Shown here: one piece after another, positions 27,206-27,500 of the stretch
Layout: every line of letters begins with the position of its first letter
How positions within the stretch are numbered: position 1 is the stretch's first letter
Assembly (NCBI GenBank): GCA_037447655.1
Contig: JBBHKE010002548.1
Location: 33,487 to 60,986, forward strand
Source: Zygnema cylindricum
Taxonomy: Eukaryota > Streptophyta > Zygnematophyceae > Zygnematales > Zygnemataceae
Length of the DNA stretch: 27,500 nt
Direction: 5' to 3'
Made by a program: the position numbers and the translations under genes
Notes under the pieces: model-generated
Told to the model about the DNA's origin: nothing
Seen by the model: the letters and a program-made list of their open reading frames with translations, nothing else
Database searches by the model: none

Positions 27206-27500
27206 AAACAAAAGCGGGAAAAAATTCCACAGGTTGGTCAATGTCCACGAATCAAATTTTACGAATGTCATTGAGACCATGTCATTTTTATTATTTAATT
27301 GCCATGTGGCGTTAAGGTCATACTAAACCTGACTATATATTTGAGCAACATGGGTTTCGAACCCTATTTTGCATGTAATTATAGATCAAGGTCATTTTTT
27401 TATGTCGGGGTTTCTCCATTAACGTAGATTACAATTAACTAACAAGTTAAAATGTTGTTTTTAGGAGTACTTCTCAAGGCCAAAGTGTTGTCCAATATAT
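27206..27500. other. No recognisable feature at window end
   Basis: AT-rich sequence with no coding or repeat signature that I can identify. Confidence 0.35.

Noticed and set aside
1-27500. A prokaryotic-type system (operon, CRISPR, defence island)
   Set aside because: No ribosome-binding sites, operons or direct-repeat arrays are seen; the content is eukaryotic transposable elements throughout.

Overview
This is a eukaryotic, repeat-dense stretch. I see no intact cellular gene, no rRNA or complete tRNA gene, no CRISPR array and no prokaryotic operon. It is an archive of nested mobile elements. The host is most likely a green-lineage organism. The Ty1/copia primer-binding site matches, over 15 bases, the anticodon arm of plant-type initiator tRNA-Met as I remember it. 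The LTR promoters carry CACGTG G-boxes, CCAAT boxes and GCGCGG motifs. I cannot name a species.

Layout. 1-1412: AT-rich MITEs with CACCGNNAATCG-type terminal inverted repeats (TIRs), two of them abutting nose to tail. 1413-3860: two copies of an approximately 812-bp non-autonomous hAT-like element in inverted orientation, one with a perfect 8-bp target-site duplication (TSD), and between them a probable third, smaller relative. 4356-5929: a foldback element with 85-bp TIRs and a diverged inverted relative with its own 13-bp TIRs. 6700-8690: a decayed reverse transcriptase of non-LTR type (+ strand) followed by a zinc-binding/endonuclease-like C-terminal relic. 8700-10880: AT-rich DNA without recognisable genes.

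10885-25438 is a copia cluster, mostly on the minus strand. It begins with a purine/G-quadruplex tract abutting a 946-bp LTR and the 3' end of pol (11009-12209). This is fused to an LTR end of another family (12210-12315). Next is a nearly complete Ty1/copia element (12316-18354) whose 5' LTR has lost its U3 end. Beyond that lie the 3' part of an unrelated copia element on the + strand (18355-about 19820) and a solo LTR (20130-20727 plus 24987-25438). The solo LTR is split by a second, gag-retaining but pol-deleted copia element (20728-24986). 25439-27500 is AT-rich with a degenerate TTTGATG minisatellite.

The full-length copia element is inactive because of only three visible lesions: a one-base A-run change in late gag, a TGA in RT and a one-base deletion in RT. 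Its gag ORF starts inside the LTR and runs through the primer-binding site, and the ATG of that site pairs with the CAU anticodon of the proposed half-tRNA primer. Related LTRs share a dense GTAC array, a CCAAT box, a G-box, a GCGCGGTATT repeat and a tRNA-like A/B-box module on the antisense strand. Those LTR features, together with the nested solo LTR, are the most interesting parts of the window. All family assignments come from reading motifs by eye; no database search was possible.
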